Positions 24,921 through 37,734 are shown, counted from the first letter of the stretch. The stretch is DNA of 64,000 nucleotides from Piper betle (GCA_033002965.1 JAURVB010013224.1:1-64000), one strand, 5' to 3'. The notes: generated from the sequence alone by a model not told the origin. Made by a program: numbers and translations.

Positions 24921-26442
24921 CTAAATTTCAAGGAATAAGTAATCATATAAGGGTCAAGCTATGGTGAACAAGGTCAATATGGTCACATGTGAATTAGGTT
25001 TATATCACCTATAAGATGTACATCATGTTTTCAAGGTATTCAAGAGTCTAAATACTTGTTTTACACTCTGGGTCAATTTCAGTGAAGCCAATCATGTTTG
25101 AGTAGCCAAAGATCATAATTAGGTTCATGAGTTGATTACAGTCAATGGTTATGGACAAGTGTGCCCGTTTAAGATCCATGTACGGGTCTAGGGGTAGTTT
25201 AGTATTTTAAAATTAATGGAGGACGTGTTGGACAAGTAGGAAGATGAGGAGTATACAAGGCATCAAGGGGTTCGATCTCTCTCCTAACTCTACCCTAGAT
25301 GTCTCTCTCCTCTGTCCTCTTAGGCATCTCTCTCTCCTCTCCTTCTCTCTCTATTTTGGGGATTTGTGTGGGGCACAATTTGGTGCAAGGACTTAGTTGT
25401 TTCACCAAAGAAGATGTTAGTAATTACAACTAAAACAATTAATTTGTATACATTCACACATCATGTCTTTCCATGTTGTGTGCATGTTTTCTTGCATATT
25501 TTATATTTCTAAGTAATTATACAATCTATGAAATTCATGTATGATATGTTAAATTATGTTTAAACATGCTATAAATAAGTCTTTCAAGTAATCTCGATGA
25601 TCAAAGTTAATTAGACAAGATGAAACATGTAATAGTTTACCTTTAATAAACATGTCTTTCTCAAAATAATATCATCAAAAAGTAGGTTAAATCAAACTGG
25701 ATTAAAAACCCACTATAACCCGTGATTTGATATTTGAAGAGTATTAAAATCTTGTTTTTGTTTGATAAAAATAAAACTTAAAATGAAAAAAATAATGAAA
25801 TTCGGTCGCAACACTGAGCAAAAGAAGAAGATGAGTTTGGGATGCAATGCCATGGGACTCATACACTGAGAGTTACAATGCCGCGATACTCAAGTGAAAA
25901 CTTATGAACCGAGGCCAGCTCCGTGACACTCAGAATCCGAGAATTCCAGTTTAGTGATGTTCGTACCGAAGGCCTAATTTTTTATTTATTTTTTATGTTT
26001 TTACTAGACATATGGTGTGTTTATGAATAGTTAAATATTAAATAATGCTTGCATGATGTTCTATGATTGTTAATGGTGTTATTAATTTATAGTATGACAT
26101 CACCATTATGTATATGTCATGACATAGCATGTTGACATAAACTAGTTCCTGTTGTGATGTAGAACTATGTTATTTTTCACACTAAGACGATTGATGTTGA
26201 GCATCCAAGAGCTCGGAGTTGCACATAGACTAGGTCCATGTTTATTCGTTATTTGGAGCACTTTATGAACCTCTGTTTGGTAAATTTTAGACTGCTTAAT
26301 CGTGATTATACCATGTTTTATAACAGTGTATCGTGTTATAGTTATACAAGTTATCATGTTATCAAGTAATAAAGATATCAAGATATAATTGTCAAGTTAA
26401 ACTTATAGTTTTCAAGTGTTAAGTCAAAGCGCAAGGCTTAGA
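24921..26442 (+). repeat. 3' LTR of element 1, second segment
   Basis: It continues the match to the 5' LTR (about 4355-5850) after element 3 and breaks at TTAGA, where the next solo LTR begins. Confidence 0.87.
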
Positions 26443-26904
26443 TGTAACGACCAGCCATTTTTCACGATATTGTGGGCCTTGCTGGCTAGGTGTTACTCAA
26501 AAATTTAACAAAAACCAACCCTATAACAACCAGTCCTAACCGGACCGGGTGTTACTTAAAAGGTTACATGAATAATATGAAAGCAAATAAGTCTAGCATT
26601 TCTAACTCAAAAGAACTTATTTTCAAATGACAATGCATGAAGTAATTATCCCACAGTCTTGGACCGTTTCCCATAGCCACATTTATAACACAAGAAAAGT
26701 AAAAAGAGAAGTCCGTTTATTAACCGTTCACCACCTGCGTTGGTAGAAGAACCACCTTGTCGTCTCTTAGTCTTTAGGTCCAGCTGCTAACCTGCGGAGG
26801 CAATTCCGCGTTAGTGATTAACCACTAAGCCGTATAATTAAATAAAACAAGTCCATAAACTCCCTATCATTATCTATAATATTGGCACTTGTGACCATTC
26901 CAAC

Positions 26905-27612
26905 ATGACCATTTATTAGCTGATGGTTCAATCCACCATGTCCATTAGTTGGCTGATGGGTCAGTCCACCATGTCCACCTATTGGGTGATGGGTTAGTCC
27001 ATCATGTACATTCCCGGCTGGTGAGTCCAATCTGCCATGTCCGTTATCGGCTGGTGAGTCCAATCCACCATGTCCATTAGTTGGCTGATGGGTCAGTCCA
27101 CCATGTCCATCTATTGGCTGATGGGTTAGTCCACCATGTCCGTAATTAGCTAGCGAGTCCAATCTGCCATGTCCAATTTATTGGCTGATGGGTCAGTCCA
27201 TCATGTCCATTACCGGCTGGCGAGTCCAATCCGCCATGTTCGGTATCGGCTGGTGGGTCCAATCCACCATATCCGTAATTGGCTGGCGAGTCCAATCCGT
27301 CATGTTCAATTTATTGGCTGATGGTTCAGTCTATCATGTCCATTACCGGCTAGCGAGTCCAATCCGCTATGTCCGTTATCGGCTGGTGGGTCCAATCCAC
27401 CATGTCCGTAATTGGCTGGCGAGTCCAATCCGCCATGTCCAATTTATTGGCTGATGGTTCAGTCCATCATGTCCATTACCGGCTGGCGAGTCCAATCTGC
27501 CATGTCCGTTATCGGCTGGTGGGTCCAATCCACCATGTCCGTAATTGGCTGGCGAGTCCAATCCGCCATGTCCAATTGATTGGCTGATGGGTCAGTCCAT
27601 CATGTCCATTAT
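26905..27612 (+). repeat. Minisatellite with 133-bp higher-order period
   Basis: The motif GGCTGATGGTTC/GGGTC recurs at 27183, 27316, 27449 and 27582, exactly 133 bp apart. Each unit is five variants of a 26-27 bp core such as GGCTGGCGAGTCCAATCCGC followed by CATGTCC. Sequence from 26905 to 27183 is a less regular version. The core resembles that of the minisatellite at 655-1790. Confidence 0.92.
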
Positions 27613-28589
27613 ATGATTATGAAGGGCGTAGCCCGTGTCAGACTGAGTCAATTCCTTGACCCCGGTTGCACTCGGTGCATGGTGGTCGAATCTGGGCTCA
27701 GGCTGATTAGGTTATCCACAAGGGAAAATACAACATTTTAAATAATTATACGGACCTGGATATTTCGAACTTGCAGCTGCGACCAATGATCCTAATCTGA
27801 ACGAGGACATAAAATTATACATAAGTATAATTTTATTCGAGTAGAAATGCATGCAACTAAATGACTAATATATATATTACTATTAAATTTCAACAATATT
27901 AAATATTAAACTATTCATGTGACATAATCATTTAAATCCTACTTTACATTAATAATCTAGATCATAATTAACACCTAACAAATAATAAAATAATTATCAA
28001 CTTATACCCAAATATTTAATTACTATTATTAATATATTTTTCTTTGGTTATAATTTTTTAATCGCTACTATTACTTACAGCAATTTAATTAATTAAGTTG
28101 TTCAATTAAATTATTTAAAATAATTTGAATTATTTTAATTCATAAATATTATTAATACAATTATTTTAAATTATTTGACTCTATAAAGTTTCGAACTTTA
28201 TTTATTTCCATTATGCCATTTAGGTTCGACGCGAGTGATTGCTACCCGACTATAGTTTAATAACCCATTTTCTATATTACTGACTCGTTATTAAAATAAT
28301 CACTTTATTTACCTAATATTAAATTTAATATGGTAAAGGTAACATCTTTATTTATTAATTACTTATAACCGTCCGATTTAATTTGATCGCTTTTATTATG
28401 CCGATTAATTATCGACAGTTTATCATTACCGTATTTTTATTACTTATGTCCATGTCGACTTCGTCCAATAATTAATTAGTTTAGTAACTTTACCCTATAA
28501 CCCGTTAAAATAATTATTTTTAAAGATTTATTACGAGTTTGTATTATTTTTAACTCGAGTCGGTATCGAGTCAACCAGTATTTACAGAA

Positions 28590-29130
28590 TTGCCACCGCC
28601 CTTCTTCTTCTTCTTCTTCTCCGGCATGCTCTGTTCTTCGACTCCAGGCGCGCTCCAGCCGCCGCCGCCGCCGACCACCTCCGGCCACCGTCAATCATTG
28701 TCGACCAGCCCTGCCCTGCCCTTGCGGTGTCGCCCCGGCCAACTCCGGCCATCTTCCAGCCGCGGTGACGCCCGCATCGCCTTCCTAGCGGCGCGCTCGC
28801 GTCGGTGATTCCACCGCCGGCGAGCATCACCGCCTCAATTGGATGGTCGCCTCGTCACCCTCGACCACCTATCTACCTTCCCCGGCCATATTGGAACCCG
28901 TCGCCACCCAGGACGGCCGGATTTCTTCCTCAACCGCCGTCGCCCCTGTTTTTGCCGCCGCTACTGTTTTTGGCCATTTACCACCCCAGGCCGACATCCA
29001 CACACGCGAGATCGACCCTACACTGATCGACGAAGAGGGTAGGATCATCTTCCGACGTCGGAACGACCCTCGCCACCGTTTCCCGGCGACTTTGCCTGTG
29101 CCTCCCCATCTCGCCGAAACAGGGGACTCG
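28590..29130. other. GC-rich block within the solo LTR
   Basis: A block rich in CCGCCG and CTTCTT runs sits in otherwise AT-rich DNA. Several short open frames overlap on both strands, as expected from composition, and none has a recognisable domain. It probably corresponds to the 5' end of LTR transcripts, because the LTR at 32571-35582 has a comparable block. Confidence 0.5.
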
Positions 29131-29529
29131 TCGGCCGAATTAAAGTTTAATTTTTTGTTTAGTTTCTTTTTTTGTTGATTTTAAACTTTAATCCTCACGA
29201 TTATAAAGTTTATTATTAAAATATGCATGCAAGAAAATTAAGAAGAGGGAGATAGGAAGAATACCTAAGCGAGGAAGGAGACACGCCGGCAAGGAAGAGG
29301 AGAAGAAAATCCGAATGAAGGCTAGGGTGGAGGACGTCCTTTATAAAATGAAATGACGGCTAGGGTTTTATTCTTTAACCGGGTAACCGGGTAAAGAATA
29401 AAATATTTAACTGGGTAGACTTAACCGGGTAGAGAATATAATATAATTAATATTAATTCTCTAACGTTCGATCCTTCCCTGCCCGAGTCGAATATATTAG
29501 AAAAAAATTTTTTTTCCACGGTCTTTACA

Positions 29530-30461
29530 TTAGACCTAATAATATGTCTTCAAGTAGTTTTATCTAAACTCACGATGGTTCGGTAGATGTACAACACCAT
29601 AGACTTTGGTCATCTCCCTTAAGCAAGGACAAAGTTTACATTCCATGGCTACCATCTTGATAGCGATAGTGATCATCGGTGGTTATTATTTATATTGTCG
29701 CATGGGTTTATTGGCGGTTACTGCATCTCCCAATATGGATTTAAGATGTAATAACTCTAAAGAGGTACATATGTACTAAAATTGTCAAGAGTCGAGGTAT
29801 CTCAAGAGCCACGACTAATGCATAGTTTTCGAATTTTCATGTGTTTTCACTTTTGTTCATACCACCCATGTTCAGTATTGAACTTAGTATTCAAGTTATC
29901 AAGTTAAGTTATTTTACCGGGGCTTACATGTAAGTCATATGGGTAATTTAAGCAAGTTAAGTTATTTTTATGATTATGTGCTAATTAAGTTAATCTCTAG
30001 GGCTTGTCAATAAGTCACATGAGTAATATTAATTGGTTAATCAAATTATTCAGTTGTTAAAAAATATGTTATGAGTATGTTATTCAATTTGTCATGTATA
30101 TTGCTATATTACAAGTTGTTTCAGTTATCAAGTTATATGCGAGTACATAATACACATTATTTAGTTATTTCATATTATTTTCATGTTCAATTATGTGAAA
30201 GTATGATCTATGTTTTACTTAGTTTTTACCTTTTTTTGTCGTTTACATATTAGTCTTTTTGTCTATTTACTTGTTTATTACATATGTAAATAATGGATTT
30301 AGTATTGTTATCATTACTGAGCGAACACATTAACTTGTATGCTGATAATTAAAGGCTTTGGAGTAATGAGATAGAAGAACTCAACTTATTAAGATTTTAG
30401 ATAAATATTGTATTTTTAGTAATGAATAGACTTTGGAGTGACTTTTTTGCTGAATAGATAT
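29530..30461 (+). repeat. 3' LTR of element 1, third segment
   Basis: Matches about 5850-6770 of the 5' LTR. The match is lost at about 30461, where the truncated minus-strand element begins. About 150 bp of this LTR are missing before it resumes at 35583. Confidence 0.85.
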
Positions 30462-32551
30462 CTCAGAAACGGCTCCTAAGTGGCTCTAGTTCAATCAGCT
30501 AACAGTAGGCACATGTTTCTCGACACTGTACTAGTCACGCACTTCTAAACGGGCGGGGTTCAAACGACCCAAAGAACCACTGTCTCTCCTCAAGTCTACG
30601 GGGACTCATAATGAGGTTCGACACGTGTCTCGTCCGCTCTTCAGTGGTGTGTGACCTGCCGTCCCGTACCGATTTGTAGTACTAATCTTGACTCACATGA
30701 CTACTACCGCTGTGGTAGACTCTCAAGCAAGGCTATCAACCAAGATGAGCATACACTGGTATCACTCCGTCTGGTCTGCATGGTCTGTTCTGTCTGAAGT
30801 CCCTATTTACATTGTTCTCAAGCTGGGGTGAGGTCCGTCATCGTAAGATCGGTCTGCCCATACCGACCTGCACTGTAAACCCTAATCAATACCATGAAGG
30901 TGTTTCTATACTCAGGGTAGGGCTCAACCCTATGTCTCAAGGTAAGGACCTAATCGTGCTGGCGAAACACAAGGGAATCGCTATCTCTCTGGAAAACACT
31001 CTCGCTGAACCCTCTATCTATGCCCCATACTAAGTCAACCTCCTATCGCTAGCTGGCCAATCGCTAAATGGGTTAAACTACGTGTATGATCATCTACTAA
31101 CCATCTGATCTATGTATGCTGGTTGTGACCCATGGATCATGCAGTCTACACAATCTGATCGTTGTGACCGTCCCATCTAGAGGTCACTCTGTCATGTTCC
31201 CTGACTCTGTCCATACGCATCCCTATGAGACTATAACTAACAGTGTCTGATGGGGACATCTTGCAATATTCATCTGACCCAATGGTGTTAGGTCAAGACA
31301 ATGATTGCAAGAGAACTGTGAAGTGGGATCCTATGCCATCTCATCCAAATAACCTCCGTTTTCCTTAACTCTTTTCTATTCTGCTGACTTCACTGTAACT
31401 ATTCCTTGTTCCTCAACTCTAGTCCTACTAAACCTTAACTAATCTACTCGGTCGGTGGATGAGCAATACACGGACGGCGGTAGTGCGTCTGCGGTCAGTG
31501 GTAGTGAATCTCGGACGGCGGTGGTGCGCCTCGGGCGGTGGTTGTGCAACTCGGTCGGCGGTTGTGCAACTCGGTCGGCGGTTGTGCACCTCGGTCGGTG
31601 GTTGTGCACTCGGTCGGTGGTTGTGCATTCGGTCGGTGGTTGTGCACTCGGTCGGCGGTTGTGCACTACCTAGATGCAGAAATATCTAATCCTACTCATA
31701 TGCATCGTAAATCTACTACTATCTCTGCCATATCCTGGCTGCTATTAACTCGGTTCAGGTTGTCCAATCATGCGTGTCTGATCCAGAGGGGTTTGGATCA
31801 TGATGCTGACACATATGATGGTCAACCTATGCTAAACCCCACTCTGATCTCCTGAAATTTAGAGTGGCTGCTTCTATCACTGCCGACTAGCCCACAAACG
31901 GCAATCACTGATCTGGTGCCTTATCTTTGGTAGAATCTCGTCCAATGTCTGATCTCGTAGGCACTGGTGGTCCTGGTCTTTTCCTTGTTGTGTCCAAGCT
32001 TACGTCTCACTACTCATCCTCATTCACTACTATTTTCTAAAAGTTGTCCCTCTCAAGTTATCTACCCACTTCAAGCTCCTTCCCATTATGCACACCACGT
32101 TCCCTGGAAATAGGACTAATGTGGTGACATACAAAGGACGGACACCTGGTCAACATCCAATTCATCCAAATCTCTTGTGCGATGGACAGAACTAGTGGGT
32201 CTCTAAGCCCATCATGACAAGCCTGTCAGATTCCTGCTGACGGCTATTGACATCCAAATCTGGTATAAGATGGGAACTTATACCCATTCTACCCCTACTA
32301 GCACTACACATACCTTGCTCACATCTAACTTACCAACAGTCTGATATCATCCCATAGAAATGACCTGTCAACTCAACTAAGGTCAGTTCCACATAATTCT
32401 GATCCAGTCCTGAATACACTGTTATCCAAACAACTTGTGAAGAAAATCTGCATGTAAAGAAAATATACGAAAACATACCTGCCAGCTGGACTCGGAGCAG
32501 TCTTTGCACACACATCACCTATAAAGTATCATACATCTTAATCGGCCGAGA
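30462..32551 (-). other. Leader of the truncated element; no recognisable gene
   Basis: No gag, pol or other family could be recognised on either strand. Positions 30910-30985 are repeated in inverse orientation at 1-70. A 73-codon open frame (30812-31033, plus strand, antisense to the element) has no recognisable domain. An 18-19 bp minisatellite occupies 31446-31670. Confidence 0.6.
31446..31670 (+). repeat. Minisatellite, 18-19 bp unit
   Basis: About ten imperfect copies of GGTCGGTGGTTGTGCACTC with occasional changes in length. It gives spurious open frames on both strands. Confidence 0.9.
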
Positions 32552-32554
32552 GTG

Positions 32555-32566
32555 GCTCTGATACCA
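32555..32566 (-). other. Primer-binding site of the truncated element
   Basis: On the minus strand this reads TGGTATCAGAGC, the standard plant tRNA-iMet primer site, four bases after the LTR end. Confidence 0.88.
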
Positions 32567-32570
32567 ATGT

Positions 32571-35500
32571 TGTAACACCCCAAATCCGGTTCACACTCGT
32601 GAACCGAACCGGCATGTTACAGGCCCCGGTTAGGTCGGCTAACCCGAACCTAACTCATGCGGATCCAATCTCGGCGTCTTAAGATGAAGATACGACTCTG
32701 TCATGCATGGATGAATACACAAAACCCTAACATGGTACTACATGAATGACATGCAACTCAAATTTCACACCAATACAATTACGATCAAAATTAATAAAAA
32801 TTCTGAAATAAAACGGACAGGGTCTCCCCTAAAAGTGCAATTAGGGCCCACCCTGTCAAAATATATATATACAAATATATATAACATATATCAATAATTT
32901 CATTCACACAAAATCTAATCATATTATAAATTCATTCTGAAGCTTGGGTCTCAACCCATCACACTTCTGCTGCGCTACTCTGATCATATTTGCATTCTTT
33001 ATCGTGTCTTAGCATTTCATTCACATCATATCATCATGCTCAAACATTTAATCATGTCATTCACAATATAATAACATAATAATACAAATATTAAACATTC
33101 AGAAATCTAACATGTGTGTGTACAAGACCTCATTGCTCCTCCGTCCAAGCTGGCTCCTCCAACTCGTGATTATTACCTACATATAGTATAAAAACACGTC
33201 AGTAACAAGTGTTACTGGTCCGAAAAATAAAATAACTATAACAAACTGGCTATGAGAGCAAACTCTCATATGAAAGAAAACCATCATACTCCACGTGAAC
33301 ACTCTGAAGGGCACTACTGAGGAGCCACTGGGCTGCAGACCCGGTAGCATCCCGAACTTACTGATCTGCTGCTGGTACTGTGCTACTCTCAGCACTTCTT
33401 TTCAGTACTTCTCGTGAAACTTTATCCTAAGCCCTCTCCTTACCTCCATATTTCTCCTGGCCTTGAGCACGAAGGCCGAGTACTCTCAGGCAGTCGCCTT
33501 TAGTACCCTTTGAACCACAAGTCCGGACATGCGCTGTACTAAACAGTACCCGTAAACCTCCACGTTCTCCGGGTGTGAGGAACTCAAACGCGGAGTTGTC
33601 AGGATCCCTCGGGAATGGAACAGTCCGCTGGCACTAATCCAGAGCCCGCTTTGACTGTCACGGCATCCTCTGCATGGTACGTGCAGTCGATTTCTCCATC
33701 TCTCGTCTCACTGAAAACGCGAAAACTACTATATATATAGGCCTGGGTAGGGATTTATATAATAGGCCCGAAGGCAACTTGTGGTGGATCTTGTTTTCGA
33801 AATCATCCTCGAGGGATCTCATCCTCGAGGGGTTATTAATCCGGAAAATGTTCGGTTAAATGGCCCGAGTTAAGTGGGATCCGATAAAACGCCACTTAAC
33901 CCGTCCTGCAGACAATAAATTAAACATACAATAGAAAGACGTAAATCAGAGACGAGTCCTAAACGGACCTGGTAGAAGCTCCAAGCGTGTCATCGCGCCT
34001 AGGCGGCGAGCTCCTACTCCGTACCTACACATCAAAACTAAATACTAACGCCCGCTAACTAAATGATGCATCAAACTCAATAACATCACATCACAATACA
34101 ATCATCATCAACATAACAATCAAATAATCATAAATATGAAAATAATTCTAACTCATCCTATTCATACCAATTTTATTGTATTTTCCTAAGTTACATCATA
34201 CTCGACTTATCATGCTCAACTTGATCTACTTCATTAGATCACTTAACTCATTCCATTAACTCAATCTAATCACATCATGCAATCATCACTATCATTCATA
34301 ATCTAACATTCATCATGATAATTAATCAATCCTAGCATGCTATGCTAACAATCATCATCAATTTTAAATAAATCAATCGGAGGTAATTATACCTCACGTC
34401 GTCGGCAATCGGCGACGGCTAGGGTTCCGTCGCGCGTCTCGGAGCTCAAATTCGGCGCTCCTCGGCGTCCGAAGCTCGATCGGGCTCCACTGGGTGAGCC
34501 CCGCGGAAGATCCGGTGAATTCCGGCGAATTCCAGAAATTCCGATTTTCCGGCGGTTTTCCGGCAGCTGCTGGCGGTTTTCCGGCGACTTCCGGTGGTTT
34601 TCCGGCGACAATCGCCGGCGGCGTCTACTGGTCGGAAAGGGGTCGTGTTGGGTACCCTCGGAACCGGCTCGGCGAGCCCGACTCATCTACGAGGTCGACG
34701 TGGCCAACGGAGGTGGCGGCTCGCCGGAAAATGGCTAAAACAGAGGCCGGCGGCGGTGGGTGGCTAGATCCGGCCGGCCACGGCGGCGACGGCCTCCGTT
34801 CCGGTCGGGGAAGGTCGCTGGGTGGTCGACGGTGCTGAGGCGACCACCTGGATCGATGGCGGCGACGGTCGCCGGCGGCGGAATCGGCGACGCGACCAAA
34901 CGCAGCCGCGGCGCTAGCGCGTGGCGATTCCGGCGTCGCGGCGGCCCGATGGTGGCCGGGCCTGGTCGGGGCGGCACGGCGACGCCGTGGCCGAGCTGGG
35001 CGGCGTCGATCGGCGGCCGGGCGGCGCCGGCCGCGGCGGCGGTGGCGCGCGAACAGGGGCGGCGCGGCGAGGGTTTGGGCGTGGGGAAGAAAAGGTCGGC
35101 GTGGAGAAGAAGTGTTGGGTGGCAAACTCGTAAATAATACTTGACTCGTCTCCGGCTCGAGTCAAGTATAATAACTAAGTCGTATTAAATCCTAAAAAAA
35201 TTCATAAAAATCGGGAAAAATCCCGTAAAATCAAACAACACCAAAAAAATCATAATGATATGCTCTAGAACTATCAACCCACCCAAAATGCCCGTAACGC
35301 GTCCTAACGCGGTAAACGGCCTAAAACTAATTCTACGATCCATTATATATAAAAATAATAAAAAAATGACTGGCATACTCTCATATATCTGATAACTCAT
35401 TCTGTTCTGCTGTGTTCATGACGTTATCATCATATACTTGGGTACGCATGACCCTCATAGCTCATACACGCGACTGGCATCGGCTCGGTACACGTGTCCT

Positions 35501-35582
35501 GAAACTGACTCAACTCGAAAAAATAACGGTCGACCCGACCGGTTCTGAATATAAAACCCTAACTCGAATCGTGGGTTTTACA
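32571..35582 (-). repeat. LTR of the truncated element, 3.0 kb
   Basis: Plus-strand ends are TGTAACACCCC and GGGTTTTACA. The primer site lies directly outside the 32571 end, so transcription runs leftward from the right side. The stretch at 34390-35120 is very GC-rich. A TATA-like TATATATA occurs near 33731-33738. Confidence 0.85.
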
Positions 35583-35628
35583 AGTCTCGATTTATAAAAT
35601 ATTATGTGTATAAAGTTTGGTCATTACA
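35583..35628 (+). repeat. 3' LTR of element 1, terminal piece
   Basis: Aligns with 6923-6966 of the 5' LTR (TCTCG, then ATTATGTGTATAAAG, then TCATTACA) and is followed directly by the ATAGA duplication. Confidence 0.82.
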
Positions 35629-35954
35629 ATAGATGCCTAGATTGGTTGACATTGAGCATATGGAAGAGGCTATGCCGAAACCATTTGGCGACAAAGAAAT
35701 TTTAAAAAGTGTCCGAGCAGAATAAGCAAAATGGTTGATGCAAAAGGATGCTGACATAACTGGCCACATGGGGGGATATGTGAGCATGGAGGTTCCTGAG
35801 AAACGCTTGGTTTGTACATGAATAGACTTGTTTTAACTTCCTCTTATTGATGATTTGAGTTATACAATATTTATAAAATCCATGGTGTAGGCGGCAGAGT
35901 CAAGTGGACTAGTACCCTTCCCTTCTCCATCTTTTTAGAAATGACTGCATTGCT

Positions 35955-36660
35955 TGTTGGGTTTATCCTACATCGGTCATGAATAATGTTGGTAAGTTAT
36001 ATACAGGGTAATGAGAAAGCCTTATTCCTTGAGTTAATTTTTGGATTAAGAGAGGTCCGTGACACCTATTGCAAGACCCTTTTAGGACCCAAAGGGCCCA
36101 ATAGTGGTATCAAAGCTTGGTTGGGGCCCAAAGGGCCCAAGAAATGGTATCAGAGCAGTTTGAGCCGGGTTTGCCTACGCCGATTGTTATTGTTTCCTTA
36201 ATGGGTTCCACTTGATGATTTGAGGGGAGTTTTCCAGGTGGGTGCTGTCTGAATTAAGGGGAGTTTGTCAGGGGTCTGCTAGGTGGGTACTGTCTGAATT
36301 AAGGGAGTTTATTAGGTGGGTCCTATCCGAATTAGGGGAGTTATCAGGTGGTCCTGTCTGAATTAAGAAGAGTTTGTCAGGTGGGTCTGGCCGGGTGGGT
36401 GCCGTTTGAATTAAAGGAAGTTTATCAAGTGGGTCCTGTCTAAATTAGGGGAGTTTATCAGGTGGGTCCTATCTGAATTACGGAGAGTTTGTCAGACGAT
36501 AATGGTTTTGGGGATGTCTAATGTGTGAAGAGGAGTTGTTAGGTTTATCCTATATCGGAATAGGCTAATGGGAAAGCCTTATTCTTTGAGTTAATTTTTT
36601 TGATTAAGAGATGTCATGTGATACCTATTACAAGTCCTTTTTAGAGCCCAGAGAGGCCCA
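35955..36660 (+). mobile_element. TRIM (miniature LTR retrotransposon)
   Basis: The two short terminal repeats are 35955-36100 (starts TGTTGGGTTTATCC) and 36537-36660 (starts TGTTAGGTTTATCC), both ending in GGCCCA. TGGTATCAAAGC follows the first LTR at 36105, and a better copy, TGGTATCAGAGC, follows at about 36143 after a partial repeat of the LTR end. A purine tract GAAGAGGAG precedes the second LTR. At about 0.7 kb with no coding sequence, it fits the TRIM class. A clear target duplication was not found. Confidence 0.8.
36200..36505 (+). repeat. Minisatellite inside the TRIM
   Basis: About eight imperfect units of 30-47 bp built on GGGGAGTTTGTCAGGTGGGT followed by CCTGTCTGAATTA. Confidence 0.85.
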
Positions 36661-37734
36661 AGATTGTGCTGAACAAAGCAATTGGGCATATATGAATCAT
36701 AAATTGAAGGCCGTAGCAATGAGTATTAGTAAGAACAAATATTATCTATACATATGTGATATTAACTTATAATGATTAATTTTATATTTGTTATTTGAGA
36801 AATGTGTTCTTAGGTGCGCTATCACGAAAGGACGGAAGCGATTTATGGAACTTATCCGAATGCCCATCCAGTTTTTAGATCCTGATGTCTATCTGTTTAC
36901 AGCGGGCAGGACGAATAGGGGTAGATGCTATGGGTTTAGATCACATCTCACAGGGGCGTCCGCTTGCTTGCCAACCTCCAACACGACGTCATTTGTTGCA
37001 GAAGTCCACCACATTTCCCTCGACAGATGATCACACCTCAAACGTATCTGCTATATAGTACGCTATTGCAGTGCTCATTCGACTTGCCACACTTGAGGAG
37101 CGTGAGTGACAAAGGGATGTGCGGGATGAAGATAAGGGAGCGAGATGGAGAGGGAGAGGCAGGCCGAGGCGAGAGATGCAGAGATCCAATGTCGAATTGA
37201 GGCAGTGACACGCATGCTCAGAGAGGAGTGGCAGTATAGTTCAGGAGCCATGTGTCGACCGTTGACCCTGCATACATTCAGACAGCGATGCATCAGTGAT
37301 GCATGTGGTGCTGGGCAAAATTTGCCGCGGGATTACAGCTAAGGTTGCTAGTGAAATCTCATCAGGTGAGGACCGCATGTATCATTCAGGCGGTACTGAC
37401 TCATATTGGGTAGGCCTAGGGAAGCCCATCGTGAATGATGCAAAAATGAGACTACGCCGCCAGATGATGATCAGTGATATAGTGTGTGTTATTGCGTACT
37501 TGTTTGTTATTTACTAGTTCTGTTTGGTGCATTTTTCTCTTCGAACTTGTACTTATTGCGTAATTATTTGCTCCAATGATCAGTGATGTTGAAAGTGTAC
37601 GCTTCGTGAAAATTTTGGATCTGATATTATTATGAACTGGCGGTATGAACTTGTTCTTCGTTGATATGTTTATGAGAACAGTTAATTGGAATGTATGAAA
37701 TAAACAAAATTACAAAATTATGCTCTTTCCACCC

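Larger units (their letters stand above)
26443..29529 (+). mobile_element. Solo LTR (3.1 kb) with target duplication TTAGA
   Basis: Ends are TGTAACGACCAG (26443) and GGTCTTTACA (29529). TTAGA lies on both sides (26438-26442, 29530-29534), and the empty site is visible in the 5' LTR of element 1 near 5845. It has no second LTR and no internal genes. It shares its opening with the solo LTR at 366-2459 and shares the 111-bp unit and the GGCAATTCCGCGTTAG stretch with element 3, so all three belong to one LTR lineage. It contains a 133-bp minisatellite and a GC-rich block. Orientation is nominal. Confidence 0.9.
30462..35582 (-). mobile_element. Truncated minus-strand gypsy-type element (5' LTR and leader only)
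   Basis: The right end is a complete LTR (32571-35582, minus strand). It is followed by a primer site and about 2.1 kb of leader, then an abrupt end at 30462 in the 3' LTR of element 1. The 3' LTR, all pol and the left target duplication are missing, together with about 150 bp of the host LTR. A single deletion after insertion explains this best. The LTR is of the same family as the remnant at 1-3190 and the fragment at 57830-58137. Confidence 0.82.
4126..35628 (+). mobile_element. Ty3/gypsy chromovirus (element 1), carrying four later insertions
   Basis: The outer ends are TGTAATAATTGAT at 4126 and TCATTACA at 35628, flanked by the same 5-bp duplication ATAGA (4121-4125 and 35629-35633). 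Between them, in plus-strand order, are the 5' LTR, primer site, gag, protease, reverse transcriptase, RNase H, integrase with chromodomain, polypurine tract and a fragmented 3' LTR. Without the insertions it would be roughly 10 kb. Insertions are at 9219-17853, 20497-24920, 26443-29529 and 30462-35582. All coding parts have many stops and frameshifts, so it is an old, non-functional copy. Confidence 0.9.

Noticed and set aside
28476..29178. Proline- and serine-rich open frames
   Set aside because: GC-rich part of a solo LTR; overlapping frames on both strands and no domain.
30812..31033. 73-codon open frame as a gene
   Set aside because: Antisense to the retroelement leader, no domain, and its relative at 1-70 is only a fragment.
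34387..35165. Overlapping open frames up to 166 codons, Arg/Pro/Ala-rich
   Set aside because: They lie in a GC-rich LTR block and are open on both strands by composition; no family is recognisable.
36105..36155. tRNA-like sequences (GGTATCAGAGC)
   Set aside because: These are primer-binding sites complementary to a tRNA 3' end; no tRNA cloverleaf is present.
35945..36672. Target duplication of the TRIM
   Set aside because: Flanks TTGCT and AGATT do not match; only a loose similarity a few bases further on.
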